In this document: positions 52,601 to 55,166 of the stretch, in pieces
How positions within the stretch are numbered: the stretch's first letter is position 1
Layout of the letters: the number at the start of each line of letters is the position of its first letter
DNA from: Sabellastarte sp. h YS-2021
Taxonomy: Eukaryota; Annelida; Polychaeta; Sabellida; Sabellidae
Reading direction: 5' to 3'
Assembly: GCA_964017235.1 (NCBI GenBank)
Contig: OZ024931.1
Coordinates: 22,110,189-22,174,188 of the forward strand
Length of the DNA: 64,000 nt
Notes under the pieces: generated by a model
The model's database searches: none
What the model was told of the DNA's origin: nothing
Seen by the model: only the letters and a program-made list of their open reading frames with translations
Translations under genes and position numbers: made by a program

Positions 52601-55166
52601 AACCAGTGCCAAAATTACTATCAGGCTAGCTTTTTAGCCATATAGCTTTTGTGCAAATTTGATGAAGCTAGCTGGAATATTTCAAGATTTAGAGCACCTT
52701 TATGATTTTCAAACAATTGGCTATGGCGGCCATTTTGTTTTTCAAAATGAGGCTAAAATGTTGCAGAGACAGGTTTTCATAGCCATAAACATTCCCTGCA
52801 AATTTGGTGGAGATATCTTTATAAATGAATGAGATATTAAGGTTTATGCAAAAACGTGACGAACGGACGGACGGACGGAAGGCGTTTTATAATCTCCCAA
52901 CCTCGGCCTTCGGCCGCAGGCGGGAGATAATAATAGGGGGGTTCACATGAATTTTAAGCTTTCTAATTGAGAAAATCACTCATAAATCGGTCAATTTTCA
53001 TTGGATTGCTCCCAAAATCTAATCAGCTCACGTTTTTGATAGTGTAAACATGTGTATAAAGTTACAAGCCTCTGCAGTCAGTAGATTTTCCTGAACTGCG
53101 ATGATGGGCGGTTGATCATGTGACCTTGATAAAGATCAAAGGTCAAATTTAAGCATGTGGAAAAATTTTCCCACGCCTAAGGTATATAACTGCCAAATAT
53201 GGTTAAAAAGCTTGCAATAATAAGGGAGATATTCAAGCTATCCTCATTTGACCATAATGCGGCGGCGGTGAGGAAACTGAGGCGAAACCAAATAAGCGCC
53301 CTTTCAGGGACGCTTAATTAAAGCTCAGATTTTAAATTTGTCACACAGAAATATTACACAGAACTTATATCTAATACAGTTTGAGACTTTTCAGGCTTAC
53401 TATTTCCAAGTTATAGGGGGAATATATGGAAAATGTTGAAAAAGGGTCCCTTGGATGGGTGTTTATGGTTCTCATACACAGGTTAAATTTCTATTAAAGG
53501 CTTAGATTTGTGGCAGATGTTAAAAGAACATATTAATATATTCCCAGATAATATTTCACCTATTGGCGCGCAGACCTGAATCCAATATATCCCCAGACGA
53601 AATATAATAATAAACGAGTTATAAGTACTTTTAAGTTTTGCTATCCTCATTTCACCTTCAAGGAGGGGTCCAAGGTCAAATCTGAATACATCAAAAGATT
53701 CCAAGCCCATGATTTCCTATAAGTTGGATTCACATTGCAAAGCTCTAGGACCAATAATAAGCGAGTTATAAGCATTTTTAAGTTTGGCTTTTCTCATTTG
53801 ACCTTGAAGGAGGGGTCCAAGGTCAAATCTAATATCAGAAGATTCCCAGTCCACGATTTCCTATTAGTTAGTTTCACCTTGCAAACCTCTAGGACCAATA
53901 ATAATCAAGTTATAAGCACTTTTCAGTTTTTCTACCTCCGTTTGAACTCAAGGAGGGGTCCCAAGGTCAAATCTGACCACATCAAAAGATTCCCAGCCCA
54001 TGATTTCCTATAAGTTGGTTGCACACTGCAAACCTCTAGGACCAATAATAAGCGAGTTATAAGCTCTTTTACATTTGGCTATCCTCATCTGACCTTGAAG
54101 GAGGGGTCCAAGGTCAAATCTGACCACATCAAAAGATTCCCAGCCCATGATTTCCTATAAGATGGTTTCACATTGTAAACCTCTAGGACCAATAATAAGT
54201 GAGTTATAAGCTCTTTTACATTTGGCTACCCTCATTTGACCTTGAAGGAGGGGCCCAAGGTCAGATCTGACCACATCAGAAGATTCCCAGCCCATGATTT
54301 CCTATAAGTTGGTTTCACATTGCAAACCTCTAGAACCAATAACAAGGGATATACAAGCACTTTTAAAGTCCACTATGTGGGGTAATTTGGCACTCCGTGG
54401 ATGACCTTGAATTAAGAGCTTCAAGTCAAATGTCTGCAAGGTTGTAGAGGACATGTATATATGTTATACATATCACCTATGAAGAGATTCAACCTTCTAT
54501 CTATGAGAACCAGCCAGTAGAAAAAGGTAGATAATTTTCAAAGAAATGCCTGCGCCGGCCATCTTCTTTTTCAGAATGAGGCTAATTTCAGTCCCAGAGA
54601 AGCTTGCCCCCCAATGAAGATATCTTGCAAATTTGGTGAACCTAGCTGGTGTAGTTTTCCTCTGAAAGCGTTAACGCCGAAAATCTCTCCGGTGGATACA
54701 ATTAGCCGATATCGGGGCAAGGCCAAATTTGCAACACTGAAAATGTTTTTGTTCTTCTTTCTAGTGTATCTCCAATCGCCAACAGGGAAAAAAATTTACG
54801 AAAAAAAAACCAGAAAACAAGGTAGTATTCATCAAAAACACAGTGAAAACTACAAGTGCGAGAGGCAGAAGTGAACAACTTCTTTCGATTTAGAATTTGT
54901 TTCAAATATCTGCAGTGCAAGCTTACAGTTTTTCTTAATATGCTGATATTGATGTACATCTTTAGACATTGATATCAGCACTTCTGTCCCAAAACAATAA
55001 ATGTTGCAAATATCAATAAACAATATATCCACAACCAACTAGTGTTACATACTTAATATAGCGCATGGTTTCTCAAGCCACCTAAAAACTCACCTTCAAG
55101 AAAATTCATAATTTCCTCTTTTCCAGCAGAGAAAGGGAGACCCCGTAAGTGTACAATGAAAACCAT
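1495..55166 (-). CDS. HNRNPH/F: hnRNP H/F-family RNA-binding protein, 7 coding exons, 3' incomplete
   Basis: Predicted nuclear RNA-binding protein of the hnRNP H/F (GRSF1-related) family, whose quasi-RRMs bind G-tracts and regulate splicing and polyadenylation (family knowledge). Joining seven exons with GT/AG borders gives about 401 residues: qRRM1 residues 1-80 (HLRGLPF), qRRM2 about 104-180 (KLQGLPF, then GHRYIEVYKSS), a Gly/Met-rich linker about 195-315, and qRRM3 from about 337 (RMRGLPF) to the last visible exon. The RGLPF-type strand and the GxAFVELES/GHRYIEV blocks are family hallmarks. Phases agree at every junction (1,1,1,2,1,0). The rest of qRRM3 and the C-terminus must lie left of base 1. 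The chosen ATG is only three residues before the first beta strand, shorter than vertebrate relatives, and the frame stays open upstream to a possible acceptor, so an upstream coding exon is possible. The 26-kb intron between exons 1 and 2 as numbered here holds the DIRS element. Confidence 0.92.
1631..2121. other. Intron, no recognised feature
   Basis: AT-rich, with stop codons in all frames and none of the repeat families seen elsewhere. Nothing further can be supported. Confidence 0.6.
2122..3194 (+). repeat. P1 array element, 5' part (copy 1a)
   Basis: Begins with the P1 head ('agagatgcccgtacctcacagcc'-type) and a unique leader shared with copies at 9.6, 24.5, 29.1, 45.4 and 55.4 kb. From about 2520 it enters the P1 array of about 146 bp ('caaggtcacaccatgacg', 'accaatgtccctaccaagta', 'cggtttccgagatatagccc'). 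It is interrupted at 3194 by the hAT-like element and resumes at 7205. Confidence 0.8.
3195..7204. mobile_element. hAT-like DNA element, non-autonomous, disrupted by a P2 insertion
   Basis: Left end TAGTGTTAGGAATCG and right end CGTTGGACCACTA form weak inverted ends. The flanking octamers ccgaacaa (3187-3194) and ccaaacaa (7205-7212) differ at one base, and removing the element restores continuity of the P1 array ('agcccgaacaaaatttta'). CGAT-rich subterminal stretches lie at both sides (about 3200-3275 and 7100-7190). No transposase was found. About 2.1 kb of its length is the P2 element at 4948-7053. Superfamily assignment rests on the 8-bp duplication. Confidence 0.6.
4948..7053 (+). repeat. 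P2 array element (copy 2a) with 133-bp array
   Basis: Head ACAAGACCACTGCCG with ATCTCCCGCC close behind; tail 'gcgttttataatctcccgcc', a GC-rich palindrome and 'ggcgggagataa'. The interior is a tandem array of about 133 bp ('agtgaaagctctcccaaaag', 'tttgagaaaaattgg', 'gcatttactcatttt') from about 5040 to 5900, then diverged related units. Inserted inside the hAT-like element. Non-coding. Confidence 0.8.
7205..7436 (+). repeat. P1 array element, 3' end (copy 1a, continued)
   Basis: Resumes the P1 unit interrupted at 3194 and ends with 'ccatccggacaccatgggtg' followed by a decayed 3' palindrome ('taccccaacagccctt', 'gtttgtggggtc'). Confidence 0.75.
7608..7702 (-). CDS. HNRNPH/F: hnRNP H/F exon: first half of qRRM3
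   Basis: A 95-bp exon between acceptor TTCTTTAG and donor GAT|GTGAGC. It completes a Gly codon with the preceding exon and reads GMYRRGGKRDGSCLIRMRGL then PFKADEEAVKD, the RNP2 strand and helix 1 of qRRM3. It ends in phase 0 and joins FFKP of the next exon exactly as in family members. Confidence 0.9.
8150..8607 (-). CDS. HNRNPH/F: hnRNP H/F exon: end of qRRM2 plus Gly/Met-rich linker
   Basis: A 458-bp exon from acceptor CTCTTGCAG to donor AAAG|GTAGGC. It starts by completing the HRYIEVYKSSKHQMQSA strand of qRRM2. It continues into about 120 residues of Gly/Met/Asn low complexity built from imperfect MGMGGNN-type units, then a short FRSGRGN basic stretch. Gly-rich linkers between qRRM2 and qRRM3 are usual in hnRNP H/F and mediate nuclear import and protein contacts; the methionine richness here is unusual. 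The opposite strand is also open for 116 codons, a by-product of the repeat. Confidence 0.93.
8608..9586. other. Intron, no recognised feature
   Basis: AT-rich unique intronic sequence upstream of the Gly/Met exon. Short reading frames here have no recognisable domain. Confidence 0.6.
9587..10550 (+). repeat. P1 array element (copy 1b)
   Basis: Head 'aatagcatcggagatgcc' and 'gtaccacacagcc'; leader shared with the other P1 copies; three to four array units of about 146 bp (9940-10470); a decayed tail 'aacccacacagcccttaaaa' with the right arm of the palindrome lost. Complete in length but degenerate. Confidence 0.78.
10551..11189. other. Intron, no recognised feature
   Basis: AT-rich unique sequence, no open frame of note and no match to the local repeat families. 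Confidence 0.55.
11190..11600 (+). repeat. 147-bp tandem array fragment (P5 first-array type)
   Basis: About three units of the array whose phrases are 'gaccttgaaggaggggtcc', 'gattcccagcccatgatttc', 'caaacctctaggaccaataa' and 'gagttataagcactttt'. The same array forms the first half of the P5 elements at 20.9, 29.7 and 62.1 kb and a free block at 53.6 kb. Here it has no P5 head and abuts a P4 head. Confidence 0.75.
11601..13560 (+). repeat. P4 array element with 168-bp array (interrupted by P2)
   Basis: Head: poly-A, then 'gataatgtttttgc' and 'aaacaaagcgtcccgaaaag', as at 46.78 kb. Units of about 168 bp ('ctatctagcacggttttcga', 'aaaatggccgccatttttgg', 'ctctgcagagataccctg') occur before 11838 and again from 13151 to 13555, separated by a P2 insertion. 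The 3' palindrome is not recognised here, so the right limit is uncertain. Confidence 0.6.
11839..13150 (+). repeat. P2 array element (copy 2b), 133-bp array, 3' end missing
   Basis: Head ACAAGACCACTGCTGCGG with 'tatttcccgccg', followed by about nine units of the 133-bp array seen at 5.0-5.9 kb. The array passes directly back into the P4 unit at about 13150 without the P2 tail palindrome, so the copy is 3'-truncated or was rearranged after insertion. Confidence 0.72.
13561..15271. other. Intron: diverged array remnant, then unique sequence
   Basis: 13561-13880 still carries array-like phrases ('tgccaagtttcaggtgaatt', 'ggttacagagttataagg') but no repeat period. 13881-15271 is unique AT-rich intron next to the qRRM2 exon. 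Open frames at 14909-15299 lack domains and overlap the exon's flanks. Confidence 0.5.
15272..15410 (-). CDS. HNRNPH/F: hnRNP H/F exon: core of qRRM2
   Basis: A 139-bp exon between acceptor GTATGTAG and donor CACAG|GTGGGC. It encodes LKIKPNGITLLENDFGRCTG and GFVEFASADSLDDALAKH, then RDKIGH: the loop, RNP1-like strand and helix 2 of qRRM2. Phase 1 in and phase 2 out; the split Arg codon is completed by the next exon. Confidence 0.92.
15411..16898. other. Intron, no recognised feature
   Basis: Unique AT-rich intron with a 12-base A run near 15960. No element ends or coding exons were seen. Confidence 0.55.
16899..17408. mobile_element. hAT-type MITE, 510 bp, with 8-bp target duplication
   Basis: Ends TAGTGCTGGGA and TCCCAGCACTA are inverted with slight decay inside. 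The octamer tataacac flanks both sides exactly (16891-16898 and 17409-17416). An 8-bp duplication and an AGTGCTGGG-type end are typical of hAT MITEs. A 90-codon minus-strand frame inside has no recognisable domain. Confidence 0.85.
17476..17852. mobile_element. hAT-type MITE, 377 bp, with 8-bp target duplication
   Basis: Ends TGGTGTTGGTAT and ATACCAGCACTA are imperfect inverted repeats; the octamer atattcac flanks both sides exactly (17468-17475 and 17853-17860). The interior is rich in 'atatcgata' words in both orientations. Its termini resemble the neighbour at 16899-17408, so the two may have used related transposases. Confidence 0.83.
17861..18541. other. Intron, no recognised feature
   Basis: Unique intronic sequence between two hAT-type elements. 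Nothing further supported. Confidence 0.5.
18542..20071 (+). mobile_element. hAT element derivative, 1530 bp, with GTACTTAAGTAC-rich ends
   Basis: Terminal inverted repeats CAGGGTTGGGGTCAA and TTGACCCCAACCCTG; the exact octamer attacaag flanks both sides (18534-18541 and 20072-20079). Both subterminal regions (about 18557-18730 and 19928-20060) are dense in 'gtacttaagtac' and 'agtacttgtactt' words, which could be transposase-binding arrays. The interior retains a BED-finger first-exon remnant (19362-19496), so this is an internally deleted relative of an autonomous hAT. Confidence 0.88.
19362..19496 (+). pseudogene. BED zinc-finger exon remnant of a hAT transposase
   Basis: A 44-codon frame from ATG to TAG starting MAAVLKLFEIPANTEGS and containing AKCKQCTQIIAG then STKVTSTFVTF. 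CxxC followed by a G-S-T-K-x-T-S-T-F segment matches the first half of a BED finger as found at the N-terminus of hAT transposases. The His pair expected about 6-12 residues later is absent and a stop follows, so the finger is incomplete. Nothing of the RNase H-like core or dimerisation domain remains. Confidence 0.6.
20268..20414 (-). CDS. HNRNPH/F: hnRNP H/F exon: end of qRRM1, spacer and start of qRRM2
   Basis: A 147-bp exon between acceptor TTTCTCATAG and donor TCAG|GTGTGT. It encodes the end of qRRM1 (V-SRSTLQDMEYSM), a short Gly/Ser/Arg spacer (QRGRGSSGGQFGQ) and the first strand and helix of qRRM2 (CVVKLQGLPF, SKEEVAHFFSG). Phase 1 on both sides. Confidence 0.9.
20415..20621. other. 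Short intron stretch between exon and P5 element
   Basis: Unique, with 'actcgag' words repeated at about 20475-20540. No feature recognised. Confidence 0.4.
20622..23563 (+). repeat. P5 array element, full length (copy 2), interrupted by a MITE
   Basis: Head ACAAGAGGAGAGTG (hairpin partly decayed in this copy), a leader of about 250 bp, the 147-bp array (20880-22260, interrupted by the MITE at 21696-22051), a junction at about 22260-22370, the 154-bp array (22370-23180) and the unique tail ending 'cgccgcagagtgacgacataa'. Carrying two unrelated arrays in series is characteristic of this family here. Short open frames are array by-products. Confidence 0.82.
21696..22051. mobile_element. MITE, about 356 bp, related to the 57784-58143 copy
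   Basis: Near full-length match to the MITE at 57784-58143: 'ggttacccggttaccc' near the left end, 'tttgtttacatcatc' and 'ccacttccactgggtgacaa' inside, and 'gtcacagcctta' at the right end. The first four bases of the left end (TAAG) are missing, so no clean target duplication is visible. It sits inside a 147-bp array unit, which continues on both sides. Confidence 0.82.
23564..24517. other. Intron, with a possible decayed hAT-like element
   Basis: At 23728 CAGGGCAAGATGTT with 'gtctggcagccc' close by, and at 24293 the inverse of CAGGGCTCAATGTTT with 'cggcagactcggtctgccgg' close by, look like decayed inverted ends about 566 bp apart. The flanking octamers do not match. The 116- and 123-codon frames here have no recognisable domain. 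Tentative. Confidence 0.3.
24518..25293 (+). repeat. P1 array element (copy 1c), short
   Basis: Head 'aatagcatcagagatgcc' and 'gtaccccacagcc', leader, about two array units (24950-25230) and the tail 'ggacaccatgggtgaaaaca' with 'ttaagggctgtggggtaa'; the left arm of the 3' palindrome is lost. The unit count (2) contrasts with about 6 at 45.4 kb and about 9 at 55.4 kb. Confidence 0.82.
25294..26010. other. Intron, no recognised feature
   Basis: Unique sequence with weak array-like phrases near 25750-25990. No element boundary seen. Confidence 0.45.
26011..27991 (-). repeat. P2 array element (copy 2c), minus strand, 303-bp array
   Basis: Inverted relative to the other P2 copies. The tail palindrome is at the left (26011-26054: 'ttatctcccgccggccgaag ... 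gggagattataaaacgcc') followed by (CCGT)n at about 26060-26090; the head is at the right ('ggcgggagataaatgctgcg', 'gcagtggccttgt', ending 27991). The interior has units of about 303 bp ('aaaatggccgccat', 'gcatatcttcaccaaatttg', 'gctagcttcatcaaattt'). Same ends as copies 2a and 2b, but a different array. Confidence 0.82.
27992..28822. other. Intron with a P4-like fragment
   Basis: About 28400-28620 resembles the P4 interior at 47.6 and 52.9-53.0 kb ('tcccaatacattttta', 'ggctctaaatgcaa', 'gatttctaattg'), without P4 ends. This uninterrupted stretch shows how the P4 copy at 46.8 kb read before P2 was inserted. The rest is unique intron upstream of the 28823-28978 exon. Confidence 0.5.
28823..28978 (-). 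CDS. HNRNPH/F: hnRNP H/F exon: core of qRRM1
   Basis: A 156-bp exon between acceptor TTTTTGCAG and donor GATG|GTAAGTC. It reads CNIDGGLEGVHIPYNSDGR, then VSGDAFVELESQEDLSTALQ and KDKEHMGKRYID, closely matching the C-terminal two thirds of hnRNP H qRRM1. Phase 1 on both sides; joins FLEG of the first coding exon. Confidence 0.92.
29127..29369 (+). repeat. P1 array element, 5' part (copy 1d)
   Basis: Head 'aaatagcattagagatgccc' and 'ataccccacag', then the P1 leader up to 'cagtaaactaaa', where a P5 element interrupts it. It continues at 32226 ('atgacgctgtaaaatttatt'). Confidence 0.75.
29370..32225 (+). repeat. P5 array element, full length (copy 3), inserted in P1
   Basis: Head ACAAGAGGAGAGTGCCCGTG with the perfect hairpin GTGCCCGTG/AACGGGCAC; leader; 147-bp array (about 29650-30230); 154-bp array (30400-31830); tail to 'cgccgcagagtgatgacata'. 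The host P1 leader is continuous across it ('gtaaactaaa ... aaaatatga', compared with 'gtaaactaaaaattatgaag' at 2351-2370), which places the ends to within a few A residues and shows no target duplication beyond those A's. Confidence 0.85.
32226..32455 (+). repeat. P1 element remnant, 3' part (copy 1d, continued)
   Basis: Resumes the P1 leader after the P5 insertion and runs to 'ccgttaagggctgtggggtt', the right arm of the P1 3' palindrome. Array units are missing, so the copy is internally deleted. Confidence 0.7.
32456..33030. other. Intron with a purine-rich tract
   Basis: Unique AT-rich intron; about 32705-32775 is G/A-rich ('gggtgagggaggggac', 'gggggagggaggagg'). No gene seen. Confidence 0.5.
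33031..36458 (+). repeat. P3 array element, full length (3.4 kb, copy E1)
   Basis: Head 'ctagattgggccaactcggc' and 'acatatccccagac', a leader of about 1.1 kb (with 70-120-bp internal duplications near 33270-33540 and a C-rich then G-rich stretch at 33710-33860), an array of about 350 bp (34640-36000: 'accatttccaagttacaggg', 'gggtcactcgggtggg', 'catagtttaacagtcacagg'), then 'gagttatcgcgtccac', a CGG run and the tail palindrome 'atatccccgactttcgtc/tggggatataa'. The frames of 60-80 codons seen once per unit are array by-products. Confidence 0.85.
36459..36639. other. Junction sequence between P3 and P2 copies
   Basis: Includes 'gcaattattccccgccg', which may be a decayed P2 head, but the boundary cannot be fixed. 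Confidence 0.3.
36640..37500 (+). repeat. P2 array element (copy 2e), diverged 133-bp type array
   Basis: About four units ('agctacagttctgcaact', 'atcacccaaaagtaggtgaa', 'gcaatacttttaaagata') related to the array of copies 2a and 2b, then a GT/AC-rich stretch and the P2 tail 'gcattttataatctccctcg ... gtgggagataat'. The head is not clear. Confidence 0.65.
37501..38526 (+). repeat. P3 array element (copy E2), left part, split by a MITE and the DIRS
   Basis: Resumes a P3 leader ('tgtgtgattatcaactgaaa') and array units, interrupted by the MITE at 37613-38103 and ended by the DIRS insertion at 38527. The same element continues at 44829-45388 and 53320-53607. Removing the insertions gives a continuous P3 array. 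Confidence 0.75.
37613..38103. mobile_element. hAT-type MITE, 491 bp, with 8-bp target duplication
   Basis: Ends TAGGGATGGGTCGGTA and TACCGACCCATTCCTA match at 15 of 16 positions when inverted. The octamer atgtgtac flanks both sides exactly (37605-37612 and 38104-38111). 'aaacaaacatggacgtttcc' near the left and 'ccaaaacatggcagttctgc' near the middle suggest an internal duplication. No coding capacity. Confidence 0.88.
38570..38713. repeat. DIRS 3'-side inverted terminal repeat
   Basis: 144 bp from 'agcttaccatgtgggactga' to 'cctccttttcgttg', matching the inverse of 44671-44814 almost base for base over its whole length (one visible difference near 'cactacctg' versus 'cacttcctg'). Confidence 0.9.
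38773..38875. repeat. DIRS internal complementary region
   Basis: Left half (to about 38837) is the inverse of the element's left extremity (38527-38587); right half is the inverse of its right extremity (44788-44828). The two halves meet at a T run corresponding to the AAA at the insertion borders. This is the expected fused-ends arrangement of a DIRS element. Confidence 0.9.
39354..42536 (-). CDS. DIRS frame carrying the tyrosine recombinase (1060 codons)
   Basis: The C-terminal about 340 residues (about 40480-39420) form a tyrosine recombinase: a core-binding-like N-part (RNIYKSKWALFEKWC), the first catalytic Arg in LASGKRRSEIHA, HxxR in KAHDIRAFAAS, His/Trp in QACHWKAHNTF and the nucleophile Tyr in FTNFYLKDL. 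It would cut and rejoin DNA to integrate the circular cDNA (DIRS family knowledge). The frame stays open upstream across the whole RT region and even encodes the first RT strand (SLLLKNAIERVE, about 42070) before RT continues in the neighbouring frame. The middle about 500 codons look like an out-of-frame copy of RT rather than a domain, so the true start of the recombinase is uncertain. A C15 run lies just downstream (39319-39333). Confidence 0.87.
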   Translation of the reverse strand: MLRVSDPTKISPFVVPTTIREEAPTGNAPLGAIPPKAATIRFPLLEENQTSEAPGVVFDPTTKEKGVETPLPNDSYQASINPPVGGRLRSFRRDWHANNCSANVLNIITNGYVLPFLSRPNLIRFPLIVSEYKAPQKDQALADCIQSLLLKNAIERVENRVLQSPLSCTQASPKVEASNRPKQAQHFSTRRKVQNGNARVHQDFSDSGGMGSVNRPVGRLPPHPHPSKLKEVPKILPQVTGVPVHLAPIRTSHSPPGIYHGRKRSEAHGPQQRTQTSSIPGRLADQVSVPGRSISEHSDSGRSHPVLGMDLKPREIRTETNSGVLVRGLRIPPRFSPCKTHSREMAQTSGFDPTTQVETCFDCKMFDVSNWVASLNGEDGPGGTPSHETVSVSPERALEISSVAGQPPSLDRSHFCSSGLVAESCKGDDRRRPSSQRPQYPTLYRRLKRRLGRSLRTKFYKRSVVTSGKRTSHKRPRIESCLSGFETLQRPVSGPNSASCHGQLNCGSLHKQTRGNTLGGDVRTPVETHDLVPPLSHNLESQTHSRVPECDGRPTFQVEPGSVDRMVTPSTGVQTDLPKVVHSPRGPFCHSSEPQAPSVRVSYPRPPGLGHRCSKHRLDGSHCLCLPSNGSPLQGDPKNQAMHLPDHTNSPRLARDALVLRPSAALNRDPSATPGVDNTPQAVPQLRVPQLPAAPQPPRLVSRSGQLQEQGFSVEVAERIAAPQRSSTRNIYKSKWALFEKWCRDNSVDFSSPSVKQISDFFMYLYQDLNRRPSTIDGYRTAIVDTLGPTAQHIAHNEDLHRLLSSFHRDRPKSSRNLPQWNLSVVLNELTKAPFEPMKDTDLKHLTLKTAFLLALASGKRRSEIHACVANKVSNLGQWEKVALFPSSDFIAKNQLAREGSQSVSPVTIPALTTIVDRQFKEDRTLCPVRALRYYLDRTKDLRGSRSLLFISFKKGHTSDIRPATLSSWLKQTILLCYKQADQQALDLVQVKAHDIRAFAASKAFYCGVSVDQIMQACHWKAHNTFTNFYLKDLTWSDNDNNMYLGPVVAAQQVLDPSPQ
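40556..42060 (-). CDS. DIRS reverse transcriptase / RNase H, with C-terminal DIRS-specific region
   Basis: Reads GFYSRLFLVPKP and RPVIDLSRLN, then from an internal Met at 41953 the RT palm ASIDLSDAYLHIPI, SLPFGLATAPQVF and the YLDD active site (codons 85-88 from that Met). RNase H follows with all acidic residues visible: FTDASNEGWGAHL, NVLELKAVFLAL, ATDNSTVVAY and NVMADLLSR. The last about 90 residues (HVDLFATHLNHKLPLYVSP to APGWPGMPWF) match the segment after RNase H in DIRS/Ngaro polyproteins, often described as methyltransferase-like; no DPPY motif is seen. The conserved RT start lies in the other frame, so a shift near 42052-42066 separates them. The end overlaps the recombinase region. 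Confidence 0.88.
42316..44410 (-). pseudogene. DIRS gag-like gene, broken by several frameshifts
   Basis: Starts MATAHQSSKDKPRSSKCNHF at 44410 with a Cys/His cluster (CNHFCQ, HGYCPSCRDA, GTCQIC) typical of DIRS ORF1 N-termini, followed by a Lys/Arg stretch. It then continues through acidic/serine-rich and Pro-rich segments and ends at 42316 in an RG/KG-rich tail (FRGSRGRFRPHNKGKGRG) likely to bind nucleic acid. The coding sequence changes frame near 44128, near 43945, at the C24 run (43153-43176) and near 43034, so no single gag protein can be made as the sequence stands. The 3' end overlaps the 1060-codon frame. Homopolymer length errors could explain the shift at 43153-43176 but not obviously all of them. 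Confidence 0.75.
43153..43176. repeat. G24 homopolymer (C24 on the gag strand)
   Basis: 24 consecutive G, read as a Pro run in gag. One base fewer (or two more) would join the upstream and downstream gag frames. Long G/C runs are prone to replication and sequencing slippage, so its length should not be trusted. Confidence 0.9.
44671..44814. repeat. DIRS 5'-side inverted terminal repeat
   Basis: 144 bp from 'ccaacgaaaaggaggctgat' to 'cccacatggtaagct', inverse of 38570-38713. It contains a 'tgatgacgtcacga' CRE-like palindrome that could serve the promoter (inference). An ATG-rich leader of about 260 bp separates it from the gag-like start at 44410. Confidence 0.9.
44829..45388 (+). repeat. P3 array element (copy E2), middle part
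   Basis: Continues directly from 38526 ('gcgcaaaa ... tatgtgaaaaatgtt') and runs for about one and a half units until it is interrupted by the P1 head near 45386. Its partner resumes at 53320 ('ttaaagctcagattttaaat'). Confidence 0.78.
45389..46776 (+). repeat. P1 array element, full length (copy 1e)
   Basis: Head 'aatagcatcagagatgcc' and 'gtaccccacaacc'; leader; about six units of 146 bp (45830-46680); tail 'acaccatgggtgaaaacaa' and the intact palindrome 'taccccgacagcccttaagg/gctgtggggtaa'. The inverted motif TACCCCACAGCC is present at both ends. Confidence 0.85.
47705..52930 (+). repeat. P2 array element (copy 2f), 303-bp type array, interrupted by P3
   Basis: Head ACAAGGCCACTGCCGCAGCA with 'ttatctcccgcc'; interior of the 'tggcggccattttgtttttc' type as in copy 2c; an ACGG run near 52862-52878 and the tail 'ggcgttttataatctcccaa ... 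ccgcaggcgggagataa'. The motif TTATCTCCCGCC occurs exactly at both ends in inverted orientation. It is split by the P3 insertion at 48958-52204. Confidence 0.85.
48958..52204 (+). repeat. P3 array element, full length (copy E3), nested inside P2
   Basis: Near-identical in layout to 33031-36458: head 'ctagattcggccaactcggc', leader, array of about 350 bp (50400-51700), 'gagttatcgcgtccac', a longer CGG run and the tail 'atatccccgactttcgtctg/gggatataa'. The host P2 unit reads 'ctttataa' before it and 'tgaatgagatatta' after it, while intact units read 'ctttataaatgaatgagata', so the ends are fixed to within two or three A residues, with no target duplication. Confidence 0.87.
53320..53607 (+). repeat. 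P3 array element (copy E2), right end
   Basis: Completes the element interrupted at 45388: one diverged array unit, then 'gcgcgcagacctgaatccaa' and the decayed tail 'tatatccccagacgaaatat'. Confidence 0.75.
53608..54370 (+). repeat. 147-bp tandem array block (P5 first-array type)
   Basis: Five units ('gaccttgaaggaggggtcca', 'gattcccagcccatgatttc', 'ctctaggaccaataataagc') without P5 head or tail. It joins a remnant similar to 28010-28180 at its right side ('actccgtggatgaccttgaa'). Confidence 0.75.
54371..55093. other. Intron, array remnant then unique sequence
   Basis: 54380-54680 resembles the P4/P2-type remnant at 28010-28200; 54680-55093 is unique intron next to the first visible coding exon. 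Short open frames here lack domains. Confidence 0.45.

Larger units (their letters stand above)
46777..53319 (+). repeat. P4 array element (158-bp array), interrupted by P2
   Basis: Head 'atgtttttgctaacaaaaac' and 'aagcgtcccaaaaagg'; array of about 158 bp at 46970-47690 ('gaccccagtttgacccataa', 'gggggtaaatctgaccagct', 'aataaaggagataaaaggca'); interrupted by P2 at 47705-52930; resumes 'aataggggggttcacatgaa' and ends 'aataagcgccctttcaggga/cgcttaatt'. The motif AAGCGTCCC is inverted between the ends. It starts immediately after the P1 tail. Confidence 0.8.
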
